In this document: piece after piece, positions 1 to 9,386 of the stretch
Layout of the letters: the number at the start of each line of letters is the position of its first letter
Position numbering within the stretch: the stretch's first letter is position 1
Source of the DNA: an uncultured Flavobacteriaceae bacterium
Lineage (GTDB): Bacteria > Bacteroidota > Bacteroidia > Flavobacteriales > Flavobacteriaceae
NCBI GenBank assembly: GCA_947498845.1
Contig: CANMLX010000038.1
Location: 1-43,217 of the forward strand
Direction: 5' to 3'
DNA length: 43,217 bases
Position numbers and translations under genes: made by a program
Notes under the pieces: model-generated
Databases searched by the model: none
What the model saw: the letters and a program-made list of their open reading frames with translations, nothing else
What the model was told of the DNA's origin: nothing

Positions 1-1
1 A

Positions 2-1215
2 ATTACAGCAACAACTACAGATCCATTAACGTACGATACACAAGGCACATTTACCATTAACTGGACCTTTGATGATGATAATGGTAATACCATCAACGTT
101 CCACAAACTGTTATTGTAGATGATGTAACCAATCCTGATATGCCTACTCTAGATACACTCACAGGAGAATGTTCGGTTACGGCGACTGCACCTACCATTC
201 AGGACAATTGTAATAACGCGCCTATTACAGGTACAACTACAGATCCATTAACATATAATACACAAGGTACATTTACAATTAACTGGACTTTTGATGATGG
301 TAATAGTAATGTTATCAACGTTCCACAAACTGTTATTGTAGATGATGTTACCAATCCGGATACACCTACTCTGGATACACTAACGGGAGAATGCTCGGTT
401 ACGGCGACTGCACCTTCAACTAACGATAATTGTTTAGGTAATATCACAGCAACAACTACAGATCCATTAACTTACGATACGCAAGGTACATTTACCATTA
501 ACTGGACCTTTGATGATGGTAATGGTAATACGATCAATGTACCACAAACTGTTATTGTAGATGATGTTACCAATCCGGATACACCTACTCTGGATACACT
601 CACAGGAGAGTGTTCGGTTACAGCGACCGCGCCTTCAACTAACGACGATTGTTTAGGAACAATTACAGCAACAACTACAGATCCATTAACTTACGATACG
701 CAAGGTACATTTACCATTAACTGGACTTTTGATGATGGTAATGGTAATACCATCAACGTTCCACAAACTGTTATTGTAGATGATGTAACGAATCCGGATA
801 CACCTACTCTGGATACACTCACAGGAGAATGCTCGGTTACGGCGACTGCGCCTTCAACCAACGATAATTGTTTAGGAACAATTACAGCAACAACTACAGA
901 TCCATTAACTTACGACACGCAAGGTACATTTACCATTAACTGGACTTTTGATGATGGTAATGGTAATACCATCAACGTTCCACAAACTGTTATTGTAGAT
1001 GATGTTACCAATCCGGATACACCTACTCTGGATACACTTACTGGGGAATGCTCGGTTACAGCAGTAGCTCCAACTACTAATGATAACTGTTCTGGAATAA
1101 TTACAGCAACAACTTCAGATTCATTAACTTATGACGCGCTTGGAGCTTTTGCTATTAATTGGACTTTTAATGACGGTAATGGTAACGAAATTACTGTTCA
1201 ACAGAGAGTTATTGT
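2..1215 (+). repeat. Tandem 219-bp intragenic repeats in the surface protein gene
   Basis: The junction word around CCGGATACACCTACT recurs at 356, 575, 794 and 1013, exactly 219 bp apart. One earlier unit (134 to 356) is 222 bp because it has one extra codon. Neighbouring copies are nearly identical at DNA level, including synonymous positions, so they are recent duplications. The repeats keep the reading frame (73 codons). The copy ending near 1215 is more diverged. Confidence 0.93.
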
Positions 1216-2611
1216 TGAAGATAATACACCGCCGTCATTTGTAGAAGACCTTCCTACAGATACTATCGTTGAATGTAATGCAATTCCTGATGCTATTACT
1301 CTTACAGCAACAGATAATTGTGGCGATGTAGATGTTATTTTTAATGAACTTAAAATAGATGGAAGTTGTACCTCTAATTACGTTTTAGAACGCACATGGA
1401 CTGTTACAGATGGGGCTAATTTAACAACAACACATAAGCAAACCATAACGGTACAAGATACAACTGCTCCTGTTTTTAATGATACTTTACCATCAAACAT
1501 CACTGTTGAATGTCATGCTATTCCAGACGCGCAAACAATAACAGCAACAGATAATTGTTCCATTGCAACAGTTTCTGTAAACGATGTTATTACTCCTGGA
1601 AGATGTACTGGCGAATATTCAATTGCCAGAACATGGATAGCAACAGATGAATGTAATTTATCAACAACACATACGCAAACCATAAACGTAATAGATACTA
1701 CTGCGCCCACGCCAATAACGCCTATACAAGAAGTAATCAACACAAGTTGTGATGATATCCCTGAAACTCCAGCTGTTGAATTTACAGATAATTGTGCTAG
1801 TAATGTTATTGTTGCATTCGATGAAACTAATAGTTTTGATGAAACATTGTTTAACGATTATCAAATTGTAAGAACATGGACCGTAAGGGATGACTGCGAA
1901 AATGAGGCGGTCTATACACAAACTATTAATGTAACATTAGACGAAATTGTTACAGAAATAGACGGGCATGGTTTAAATGGTATACCTGATACTCCTGATG
2001 ATAAAGGCAAATGTTATAACGATGGTGTTGTAGACTTAAACGGGTTTTTAGATACTGAAAACACAAATGGTACCTGGGAAATCATTGAAGGGAATACCCA
2101 AGCCATATTAAACGGTAGTATATTTGACGCTTCTACTATAGAATTGTCTGATGATTTTAAACCTGGAAGCGCTCCTATTTCATATATATTTAGATATACT
2201 GGTTTAGATAACGGTTGTATTAATATTACTGAAGTGACTTTTAATGTTAATGCAGATTGTATTGTACTCCCTTGTGGTCAAAACGATTTAAAAATATCGA
2301 AAGCGCTAACTCCTAATGGAGATAATAGAAATGACTTTTTCTATATCTCTGGAATAAAACTATGTGGATTCACTGCCAATGTTAAAATATTTAACCGTTG
2401 GGGTGCTTTAGTTTATGAGTCCAATGATTATCCTCTTATAGATGATTTTGAAGAAAATTTAAGTCCTCCAGCGAATAGTTGGTTAGGAAGAGCTGATAAG
2501 TTTATTGGATCAGCCGATACATTACCTAATGGGACATATTATTACATAATAACTTTACAAGACAGTGGTTTGGCTCCTATTACTGGACCAATATATTTAG
2601 GAACCAAATAA
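2..2611 (+). CDS. Giant repeat surface protein with T9SS type B (gliding motility-associated) C-terminal domain, 5' partial
   Basis: The reading frame is already open at base 2, so the gene starts upstream of the window; the internal ATG at 140 is only a convenient methionine. The visible part begins with about five copies of a roughly 73-residue repeat (core words LTGECSVTA, TINWTFDDGNGN, NVPQTVIVDD), each with a spaced cysteine pair. Three more divergent HYR-like repeats follow (words VECNAIPDA, TATDNC, RTWTVTD), then a spacer, then a C-terminal module with SKALTPNGDNRNDFF and VKIFNRWGALVYE. That last module is the hallmark of the CHU_C/gliding motility-associated type B sorting signal, used for export through the type IX secretion system. 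It is probably a very large adhesin-like protein on the cell surface. The PorP/SprF-like gene starts 11 nt downstream, the usual partner arrangement for type B substrates. The ligand is unknown. Confidence 0.93.
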   Translation: MTATTTDPLTYDTQGTFTINWTFDDDNGNTINVPQTVIVDDVTNPDMPTLDTLTGECSVTATAPTIQDNCNNAPITGTTTDPLTYNTQGTFTINWTFDDGNSNVINVPQTVIVDDVTNPDTPTLDTLTGECSVTATAPSTNDNCLGNITATTTDPLTYDTQGTFTINWTFDDGNGNTINVPQTVIVDDVTNPDTPTLDTLTGECSVTATAPSTNDDCLGTITATTTDPLTYDTQGTFTINWTFDDGNGNTINVPQTVIVDDVTNPDTPTLDTLTGECSVTATAPSTNDNCLGTITATTTDPLTYDTQGTFTINWTFDDGNGNTINVPQTVIVDDVTNPDTPTLDTLTGECSVTAVAPTTNDNCSGIITATTSDSLTYDALGAFAINWTFNDGNGNEITVQQRVIVEDNTPPSFVEDLPTDTIVECNAIPDAITLTATDNCGDVDVIFNELKIDGSCTSNYVLERTWTVTDGANLTTTHKQTITVQDTTAPVFNDTLPSNITVECHAIPDAQTITATDNCSIATVSVNDVITPGRCTGEYSIARTWIATDECNLSTTHTQTINVIDTTAPTPITPIQEVINTSCDDIPETPAVEFTDNCASNVIVAFDETNSFDETLFNDYQIVRTWTVRDDCENEAVYTQTINVTLDEIVTEIDGHGLNGIPDTPDDKGKCYNDGVVDLNGFLDTENTNGTWEIIEGNTQAILNGSIFDASTIELSDDFKPGSAPISYIFRYTGLDNGCINITEVTFNVNADCIVLPCGQNDLKISKALTPNGDNRNDFFYISGIKLCGFTANVKIFNRWGALVYESNDYPLIDDFEENLSPPANSWLGRADKFIGSADTLPNGTYYYIITLQDSGLAPITGPIYLGTK

Positions 2612-2622
2612 AACCTTAACCT

Positions 2623-3543
2623 ATGAAACTTATAAAACATTACATAATAGCTTTTGCTTTATTTGTCAGTACTCTGGGAATTGCACAACAATTACCGCAA
2701 TTCACGCAGTACATGTATAATACCATATCTATTAACCCAGCGTATGCAGGTAGCAGAGAAGTTCTAAATATTACTGGATTACACAGAAGCCAGTGGGTGG
2801 GCTTTGATGGAGGTCCAATCACACAAACACTCTCTATACACACACCTTTAAGAAATGATAGAATTGGTTTAGGGCTTTCTTTTATAGAAGACGATTTAGG
2901 CCCCGAAAATTTCACCTATGTATATGGAGACTTCTCATATACTATCCCTACTGGAAGAGAAGGGAAATTAGCTTTTGGTGTAAAAGGAGGAGTAACAAGT
3001 TATACTTTAGATCCTGACTTCAGGCAATCGGAAAGTTTTGATCCCCAAATTAGAGGCGTTGCAGATAGGTGGACACCAAACATAGGATTAGGTGTTTATT
3101 GGTCTACAGATGTAGTTTATGTGGGACTTTCTGCGCCAAGAATATTAAATACAGACAGAAACAGAGAAGAAGGTTTTGAAGCCTTGGAGCGCATTAGTTA
3201 TTACGGTACTATTGGAGGTGTAGTAGACATTTCTCAAAGCTTAAAGTTTAAACCCTCTATATTATTAAAAGCTACTAATGGCGCTCCAGTCTCTTGGGAC
3301 TTTACTGGTAATTTTTTATGGAATGAAAAGTTGTGGTTAGGCGCATCTTATAGACATAATAATTCTACTGCTGCCATTGGAGGTCTTGCAGATTTTCAAA
3401 TATCAAGACAATTACGAATTGGATATTCTTACGAAAAACCGATTTCTGAAATTAGACGATACACAAGTGGAACTCATGAGGTTTTATTAATCTATGAGTT
3501 TAGATTCTTAAGTTCAAAACTAAAATCACCAAGATATTTCTAA
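2623..3543 (+). CDS. PorP/SprF family type IX secretion system membrane protein
   Basis: A 306-residue protein with a signal peptide (charged start, hydrophobic core, cleavage after about GIAQQ). The conserved start of the mature domain is visible: PQFTQYMYNTISINPAYAGS, then LHRSQWVGFDGGP. This is the signature of the PorP/SprF family of outer-membrane beta-barrels linked to type IX secretion and to anchoring of type B substrates. The C-terminal half has alternating strand patterns typical of a barrel (WLGASYRHNN, LRIGYSYEKPI) and ends with an aromatic residue. Length is usual for the family. It sits 11 nt after the giant type B substrate and 18 nt before the OmpA-family gene, so the three are probably co-transcribed and work together. 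Many paralogues exist per genome, so I do not assign it as the core sprF. Confidence 0.93.
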   Translation: MKLIKHYIIAFALFVSTLGIAQQLPQFTQYMYNTISINPAYAGSREVLNITGLHRSQWVGFDGGPITQTLSIHTPLRNDRIGLGLSFIEDDLGPENFTYVYGDFSYTIPTGREGKLAFGVKGGVTSYTLDPDFRQSESFDPQIRGVADRWTPNIGLGVYWSTDVVYVGLSAPRILNTDRNREEGFEALERISYYGTIGGVVDISQSLKFKPSILLKATNGAPVSWDFTGNFLWNEKLWLGASYRHNNSTAAIGGLADFQISRQLRIGYSYEKPISEIRRYTSGTHEVLLIYEFRFLSSKLKSPRYF

Positions 3544-3561
3544 AAGCTACATGTACTTGTT

Positions 3562-5478
3562 ATGAAAATAAAAAACTACATATTAGTTATTCTTTTATCA
3601 ATTATAGGGTTTAACGCATTTGGTCAAGCTGGAAAACAAAAAAGAGCTGACACATTATTTAATAAATTTTCATTTGTTAAAGCTGCCAAAGTTTATAAAG
3701 ATCTAATTAAGAATAATTACAATAAAGATTATGCAACCAGACAATTAGCCGATTGTTATGCTTATTTAAGAAACCCCTCTTTAGCTGCAAGATATTACAA
3801 GAAAGTTGTTGCTCAGGAAAACGTTCCCATAACATATTATTATAGTTATGCACAATCACTAAGGGGAATTAAAAAATATGATGAGTCTAGAGAATGGATG
3901 CAACGCTTTAAAGACTCCGGAGGTGTCGCTAACACTGAGAATTTTGCAAAAGATATAGACTTTATATCACACGTATTTAATTCTAAAAAGCAATACTTCT
4001 TAAAACGTACACGTATAAACTCTAAGTTTAGTGACTTTGGAGCTATTGAACACGATGGAAAGATTTATTTCACGTCATCCAGAGATGAAGGCGTCTCTGT
4101 AAAAAGATTATATGGATGGAATGAACAGCCATTTTTAGATATCTATGTTGCAGAAAAAGGCAGTAAAAAAAGAGTAGATCATAGCCAGAAACTTAAAGGT
4201 GATATTAATTCAATATATCATGACGGTCCTTTAGCTATTACCAACGATGGAAAAACCATGTATTTCTCTAGAAATGCAGCGAATAAATACGGACAAGAAA
4301 ATGACAAAAAAGGCATTAGCAATGTAAAAATATATAGAGCTACTTATAAGGATAGTATTTGGACAGATGTTGAGGATTTATCAATAAATAATAAAGAATA
4401 CTCTACGCAACATCCTGCGCTTAATAAAGATAATACAAAATTATATTTTACTTCAGATATGCCTGGTGGCTATGGTGGTTCTGATATTTATGTTGTAGAT
4501 ATTAACCCCGATGGTTCTCTTGGGACTCCTAAAAACTTAGGAAATGTTGTAAACACAAAAAACACAGAAGGGACTCCTTTTATAAATAATGAAGATATTC
4601 TTTTCTTTTCATCCGATGGGCATTTAGGTCTTGGACTCTTAGATGTTTTTGGAACTGTATCTGATGAAAATGGAACAATTACAGATGTTATTAATCTTGG
4701 AGTTCCTGTGAACTCAAATAAAGACGATTTTAGTTTCACTATGAACCCAGATGGTTTAACAGGATATTTTTCTTCAAATAGAAAAGGCGGTCGTGGTGAT
4801 GATGATATTTATGAATATTACAGGAAACCCTTATTAAAAGTAAGAGGTGTCATCACAGATGCTATAAATACAAAGCCTATTCCAAATTCTGTAATTAAAT
4901 TGTATGATGCATCTGGGAATGAAATAGCGAATATGCTCACAGATAAAGAGGGCTATTACGAAATTAATATTGACAGAAACAAAGACTATAAAATTGTAGC
5001 GAGTCAAAAGAAATATATTGATGATTATCGTGAGTTTACGTCTAAGCGCTTATCTAGTATAGAATCGGTGATAACAGCAAATCTTATCTTAAATCCAGTA
5101 CAAAAAGTAGTGGTCTTAGCCGAACTCAATACTATTTACTTCGATTTCAACAAACACAATATTAGAGAAGATGCTGCTTTAGAGCTCGATAAAATTGTTA
5201 ACTTAATGAATAACGAATACCCAGAAATGGTTATAAGAATAGAGTCTCACACAGACTCTAGAGGATCTTTAAGTTACAATGATAAACTATCGATAGATCG
5301 TGCAAACGCTACATACGAGTATTTAATATCTAAAGGTGTAGATCCAAATCGCATAACAGAACACAAAGGTTATGGAGAACGCAGACTTACAAATGGTTGT
5401 GAAGATGGCGCTAAATGTGAAGATGAAGCACATCAATTAAATCGTAGAACACAATTTATAGTTGTTAAAATGGAATAA
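3562..5478 (+). CDS. PorE-like OmpA family protein (TPR + PD40 propeller + regulatory-like + OmpA)
   Basis: A 638-residue protein with a signal peptide ending near FGQA. Domain order: TPR-like helices (about 25-140; words RADTLFNKFSFVKAAKVY and ARYYKKVV), PD40/WD40-like propeller repeats (about 150-420; ITNDGKTMYFSRN, KLYFTSDMPGGYGGSDIY, GYFSSNRKGG), a carboxypeptidase-regulatory-like fold (about 425-500), and a C-terminal OmpA peptidoglycan-binding domain (about 525-635; TIYFDFNKHNI, IRIESHTDSRGS). This matches the architecture of Porphyromonas PorE, which ties the type IX machinery to peptidoglycan. It is the third gene of the substrate-PorP-OmpA set and has a close paralogue directly downstream. 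Its exact role in this cell is inferred from family and context. Confidence 0.92.
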   Translation: MKIKNYILVILLSIIGFNAFGQAGKQKRADTLFNKFSFVKAAKVYKDLIKNNYNKDYATRQLADCYAYLRNPSLAARYYKKVVAQENVPITYYYSYAQSLRGIKKYDESREWMQRFKDSGGVANTENFAKDIDFISHVFNSKKQYFLKRTRINSKFSDFGAIEHDGKIYFTSSRDEGVSVKRLYGWNEQPFLDIYVAEKGSKKRVDHSQKLKGDINSIYHDGPLAITNDGKTMYFSRNAANKYGQENDKKGISNVKIYRATYKDSIWTDVEDLSINNKEYSTQHPALNKDNTKLYFTSDMPGGYGGSDIYVVDINPDGSLGTPKNLGNVVNTKNTEGTPFINNEDILFFSSDGHLGLGLLDVFGTVSDENGTITDVINLGVPVNSNKDDFSFTMNPDGLTGYFSSNRKGGRGDDDIYEYYRKPLLKVRGVITDAINTKPIPNSVIKLYDASGNEIANMLTDKEGYYEINIDRNKDYKIVASQKKYIDDYREFTSKRLSSIESVITANLILNPVQKVVVLAELNTIYFDFNKHNIREDAALELDKIVNLMNNEYPEMVIRIESHTDSRGSLSYNDKLSIDRANATYEYLISKGVDPNRITEHKGYGERRLTNGCEDGAKCEDEAHQLNRRTQFIVVKME

Positions 5479-5487
5479 AGCACATTA

Positions 5488-5649
5488 TATAGCTAAATTG
5501 ATATAAAATGACATATAATATTTAAAAGTAAAACGTCAAAGATTGAAGCGAAAAACACAGGCATAGTATAGCTATGACGCATATTTTTAACGAAAGTATT
5601 TGGCTTTTTACACTAAAGATTACTGTTATTTTATATTGATTTAGCTATA
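5488..5649. repeat. 162-bp imperfect palindrome between the two OmpA-family genes
   Basis: The outer arms (5488-5514 and 5623-5649) match as inverted copies at about 23 of 27 bases, beginning TATAGCTAAA and ending TTTAGCTATA. The centre is CATAG, TATAG, CTATG at 5562-5576, so the whole 206-bp spacer folds about position 5569. The inner arms are only loosely complementary. It resembles a non-coding dispersed element (MITE- or REP-like) and may also act as a terminator for the upstream gene. Copy number cannot be judged from this window. Confidence 0.75.
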
Positions 5650-5684
5650 GCATCAAGATATTTTAATAATAAAACCCTACATCT

Positions 5685-7613
5685 ATGAAACCAAAAAGCC
5701 ATGTATTAATATGTCTTGCATTAATATTTTGTGTTACTGCAACATCGCAACAACACCTTTTAAGGAAAGCAGATACGCTTTTTAATAAATTTGCTTTTGT
5801 AGATGCCGCTAAAGCCTATGAAGATTTAATATCTAAAGATTATAACGCAAATTATGCCGCTAAAAAATTAGCAGATAGTTATACCTACTTAAGACATCCA
5901 GAAAACGCTCTAATCCATTATAAAAAAGTAGTTCAGGGAGACAATGTTCCTGTAGAATACTATTATAAATATGCACAAGCTTTAAGAAGTACTGGTGACT
6001 ATGATGCATCACGCATTTGGTTAAAAAAATTTAACGATAACGGAGGCAGTATTGAAGTAAATAACCTTTCAAAAGATGCCGATTTTATAACTTCAATTTT
6101 TAATGCCAAACAACATTATTTTTTAAAAGAAGTAAATTTCAATTCAGATTTAAGTGATTTTGGCGCCTACGAACGTGATGGGAAAATCTATTTTACATCA
6201 TCTGCAGATAGAGGTGTTTCTTTAAAACATCGCTATGGGTGGAATAAACAACCTTTTTTAGATGTTTATGTTGTTGAAAAGGGAAGTAACTCTGTAATTC
6301 ATCATAAATCAAAACTAAAAGGGAAAATAAATTCTAAATATCACGATGGGCCTATAGCAATTACCAATGATGGTAATACCCTATATTTTTCTCGTAATAA
6401 TTTTAAAAAGTATGCTTTAGGTGAAGGAAAAAAAGGCGTAAATAATCTAAAAATATATAAAGCTTCCTTGGTTGAAGGTAAATGGACCAATATAGAAGAT
6501 GTTAGCTTTAATAGTGATGAATATTCGGTTGGTCACCCTGCATTAAACAGTGATAATACCAAGTTATATTTTGCCTCGGATATGCCTGGAAGTATTGGGA
6601 AGTCTGATATTTATTATGTAGATATTAATAATGATGGTAGTTTTGGTAAACCGCAAAACTTAGGTTCCAAAATCAATACGAAAAAGAATGAGTTATTTCC
6701 TTTTGTAAATAATGAAGACGTTTTATTCTTTTCTTCTGAAGGGCATTTAGGATTAGGACTACTCGATATTTTTGCTTCTGTAGCAGATGCCGATAAAAAT
6801 ATCACTGGTGTAATAAATCTTGGTAAACCTATTAATTCCAGTAAAGATGATTTTTCATTTTTTATGAATAATGATGGTATTACTGGTTACATAGCATCAA
6901 ACCGAAAAGGCCATCCAAGTGATGACAACATTTATGCCTTTAGAAGACTCCCTAAATTAAAAATTGAGGGTACAATAAAAGACACTAACAGCACCCCTAT
7001 AGCCAAAACAACAGTTACACTATTTGATACAGAAGGAACCCCTATAGCTTACGTAGAGGCAGATGAAAACGGGCATTATTCTATTGATGTGGAAAGAGGT
7101 TTAGATTATAACTTAAAAACGAATAAAAAAGGATTTTTAGACAATGACACTAAAATAACGACTAAAGACTTGGACAATACTGTTAAAAGTATAACACGTA
7201 ATTTTACATTAACCAGTGATGTCACACCAATTGCAAGTACAAAAAGTATACCGTTACCTCCTGCTAACTTTACACCAATCTATTTTGATTTTGATGATCC
7301 AACGATCAGACCAGACGAGATGTATAAGCTTGATAAAGTTGCAGATTTAATGATTAACCATTACCCTGAAATGACTATAAGAATAGAATCTCACACAGAT
7401 TCTAGAGGGACTCAAGCATATAATGATAACCTATCACTTCAAAGAGCCATTAATTCTTATAACTATTTAGTTTCAAAGGGTGTTACGCCTTCTAGAATTA
7501 CTGAACGTATAGGTATGGGAAAACGTAAATTAGCTAACGATTGCAATATAAAAAACTGTACCGAAGTACAACATCAATTTAATAGACGTACTAATTTTAT
7601 TATCACTAAGTAA
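5685..7613 (+). CDS. PorE-like OmpA family protein, paralogue of the upstream gene
   Basis: 642 residues with the same layout as its upstream neighbour: signal peptide (to about ATSQQ), TPR-like helices starting RKADTLFNKFAFVDAAKAY, PD40 propeller repeats (ITNDGNTLYFSRN, KLYFASDMPGSIGKSDIY), a regulatory-like beta-sandwich (about 425-505, IEGTIKDTNSTPIAKTTV) and an OmpA domain (about 530-640, PIYFDFDDPTIRPDEMYKL, IRIESHTDSRGT). Both OmpA domains keep the NxxLSxxRA-type helix and the D and R residues associated with diaminopimelate binding. The pair clearly arose by tandem duplication and has diverged considerably. A palindromic element separates them, so this gene may have its own transcription. 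It has no PorP/SprF partner of its own. Confidence 0.9.
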   Translation: MKPKSHVLICLALIFCVTATSQQHLLRKADTLFNKFAFVDAAKAYEDLISKDYNANYAAKKLADSYTYLRHPENALIHYKKVVQGDNVPVEYYYKYAQALRSTGDYDASRIWLKKFNDNGGSIEVNNLSKDADFITSIFNAKQHYFLKEVNFNSDLSDFGAYERDGKIYFTSSADRGVSLKHRYGWNKQPFLDVYVVEKGSNSVIHHKSKLKGKINSKYHDGPIAITNDGNTLYFSRNNFKKYALGEGKKGVNNLKIYKASLVEGKWTNIEDVSFNSDEYSVGHPALNSDNTKLYFASDMPGSIGKSDIYYVDINNDGSFGKPQNLGSKINTKKNELFPFVNNEDVLFFSSEGHLGLGLLDIFASVADADKNITGVINLGKPINSSKDDFSFFMNNDGITGYIASNRKGHPSDDNIYAFRRLPKLKIEGTIKDTNSTPIAKTTVTLFDTEGTPIAYVEADENGHYSIDVERGLDYNLKTNKKGFLDNDTKITTKDLDNTVKSITRNFTLTSDVTPIASTKSIPLPPANFTPIYFDFDDPTIRPDEMYKLDKVADLMINHYPEMTIRIESHTDSRGTQAYNDNLSLQRAINSYNYLVSKGVTPSRITERIGMGKRKLANDCNIKNCTEVQHQFNRRTNFIITK

Positions 7614-8063
7614 ACTACCTCGGGGTAAGCCCCACGGGGCATTCATTGAAAAAAAAGGCAAGCTTTGGAGCATTTAAATCTCGATTATCGAGTAAAACTC
7701 TTCACTACAACTTAATTCATAATTTTCTTTTATTTTGGTGCCTAACTAACGTGGGTTCGATTTAAATCTCAGCTAATAAATGATAGCAATAACACTGAAA
7801 AACAGCGCTTTGTCAATATCGACAGAGCGAAGTATGCGATGCGCTGAGCATGGTCGAAGTGAGTGACGAGATATCTCATAGGAGTTAGATTCCTCCTTGT
7901 TAGCTACGCTAAATACTTTCAATTAAAAAATATTTTAATTTCAGTAGCGTTCGGGACAATATCAATTTGATTGTTTTATGTAAAAAAATGATTATCAGAT
8001 TCTAATACGTCTAACTCGTTAACTAGAAATAGATATTAGAATTATAGCCTTTTTCATAGAAAA
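7614..8063. other. Gene-free 450-bp intergenic region with GC-rich hairpins
   Basis: I see no credible gene on either strand. Directly after the stop codon there is an unusually GC-rich patch (about 7616-7645) that can form GGGG/CCCC (7622-7633) or GCCC/GGGC (7629-7640) hairpins, followed by a run of A. Further on are a small dyad CTCGA-TTA-TCGAG (about 7680-7692) and a stretch at 7815-7880 containing GCTGAGCATGGTCGAAGT. Base composition in these patches differs from the AT-rich surroundings and looks like remnants of dispersed repeats. The region separates two converging transcription units. Confidence 0.6.
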
Positions 8064-9377
8064 TTATTTTGAACTTAAAATTTTAGCATTGTTAGTATGA
8101 ATTCTTTCAATTTGATTTTTACTTAGAGATTTTGAAAAGAATACCTCTTTTTTGAATTTGGTTTGTGTTTGCTTTAGCTTAAGATCTTTAACATCTAAAC
8201 TTAAATCACAATCAAACCTAGCAAGGATAGTATGGTCCTTACTCCAATTATCAGCTGCATTATCAAAATGCGATAGCCCCCAAGTAATTCCTCTACCATT
8301 TCCATTACTATCGAATGCGTCGGGTACACAAGGCCCCGCAGCAATAGGCAATAAAGCTGTTACCGAAGCAATACTAAAATTAACACCATCAGGCGCATAC
8401 TGAATGGTATTGGCTTCATTACCATTTCGAATAGCTATGGTTGCGATTCCCTCTTCAAAAGGAAAATATGCAGTTTCATGACCAGAATTTAATACTGGAT
8501 TTAATGGATGTTTTTTAAAAGGTCCCAAAGGACTATCTGCTATTGCTAAACCATTTACACATAAATAATCTGGTCGATCTCCAAAGGCAGCTTTGTAGTA
8601 CAAATAGATTTTTCCTTTATATACCAATGGATAAGGATCATGAATTGAAAATTGATCCCACGTTCCTGGTGCTCCATTTTCAACTACAATTTTATTTAAT
8701 GATTTCCATGGTCCATCTGGAGAATCGGCATAGGAAACTGTTACAGGACAGTGATCTCCTTTTTTTCCGCTAGCTTCCATAAATCCTTGATAGTACAGAT
8801 AATACTTTCCTTTAAACTTTAAAATATCTGGAGTAGCTACCGAGCGCCAACCTACAATGGGTTTAGCTGGTCTTGATACTGCAACTCCTTGTTCTTCCCA
8901 AGTAAATCCATCTTCACTTGTAGCATACCAAATCTCTCCTAAATCCCAATCAGCTGAAGGAATTTCATCTGTAGATAAATGAGCATTTCCATAACCTACT
9001 GGAGGGTATTTTGTATGACGTTTGGTATACCATACATAGTACTTCCCTTTTTCAATTATGACTTTAGAAGGATCACGTCTAGAAATAGTTCCATCTCCTC
9101 CATTATAATCAAAACCTTTTAACTGCGTATATGCAAAACTTGTAAACAACTCATTATCTTCTGGACGAGGTGTTTTATAATCTGTATATAAGCGTTCCAT
9201 AGCTTTACTTAATGGACGGTCAGGCATTGACTGTGGAATATCCCATGGAAATCCTCCAAGTTGCTCGGTATTTTCTTTTTGTTGAGTTCCATTTTTCTTT
9301 GGTGTACTCTCTTGTTTGGCACAAGAAAACAAAGCAACAGAAATTATTACTGTTGAAATACTTTTTAATAACCTCAT
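8064..9377 (-). CDS. GH117 family alpha-1,3-(3,6-anhydro)-L-galactosidase, lipoprotein
   Basis: 437 residues with a lipoprotein signal (lipobox around ALFSC19). The body matches glycoside hydrolase family 117, five-bladed propeller enzymes that remove 3,6-anhydro-L-galactose from the non-reducing end of neoagaro-oligosaccharides. Visible family motifs are TISRRDPSKVI with Asp102, a likely catalytic base; SIHDPYPLVYKGKIYLYYK with Asp247; and SGHETAYFPFEEG with His300, in the place of the unusual catalytic histidine of the family. Repeating blade words (KGKYYLYYQG, KGKIYLYYK) support the fold. It is the last gene of the LacI-linked operon, 9 nt after the GH16 gene, and would act on the oligosaccharides that enzyme makes, probably in the periplasm or on the surface. 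Family confidence is high; exact substrate is inferred. Confidence 0.9.
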   Translation of the reverse strand: MRLLKSISTVIISVALFSCAKQESTPKKNGTQQKENTEQLGGFPWDIPQSMPDRPLSKAMERLYTDYKTPRPEDNELFTSFAYTQLKGFDYNGGDGTISRRDPSKVIIEKGKYYVWYTKRHTKYPPVGYGNAHLSTDEIPSADWDLGEIWYATSEDGFTWEEQGVAVSRPAKPIVGWRSVATPDILKFKGKYYLYYQGFMEASGKKGDHCPVTVSYADSPDGPWKSLNKIVVENGAPGTWDQFSIHDPYPLVYKGKIYLYYKAAFGDRPDYLCVNGLAIADSPLGPFKKHPLNPVLNSGHETAYFPFEEGIATIAIRNGNEANTIQYAPDGVNFSIASVTALLPIAAGPCVPDAFDSNGNGRGITWGLSHFDNAADNWSKDHTILARFDCDLSLDVKDLKLKQTQTKFKKEVFFSKSLSKNQIERIHTNNAKILSSK

Positions 9378-9386
9378 ACTGTCTAA

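Noticed and set aside
1513..1921. Overlapping - strand frames opposite the repeat protein
   Set aside because: They are produced by the biased repeat composition and have no recognisable protein features.
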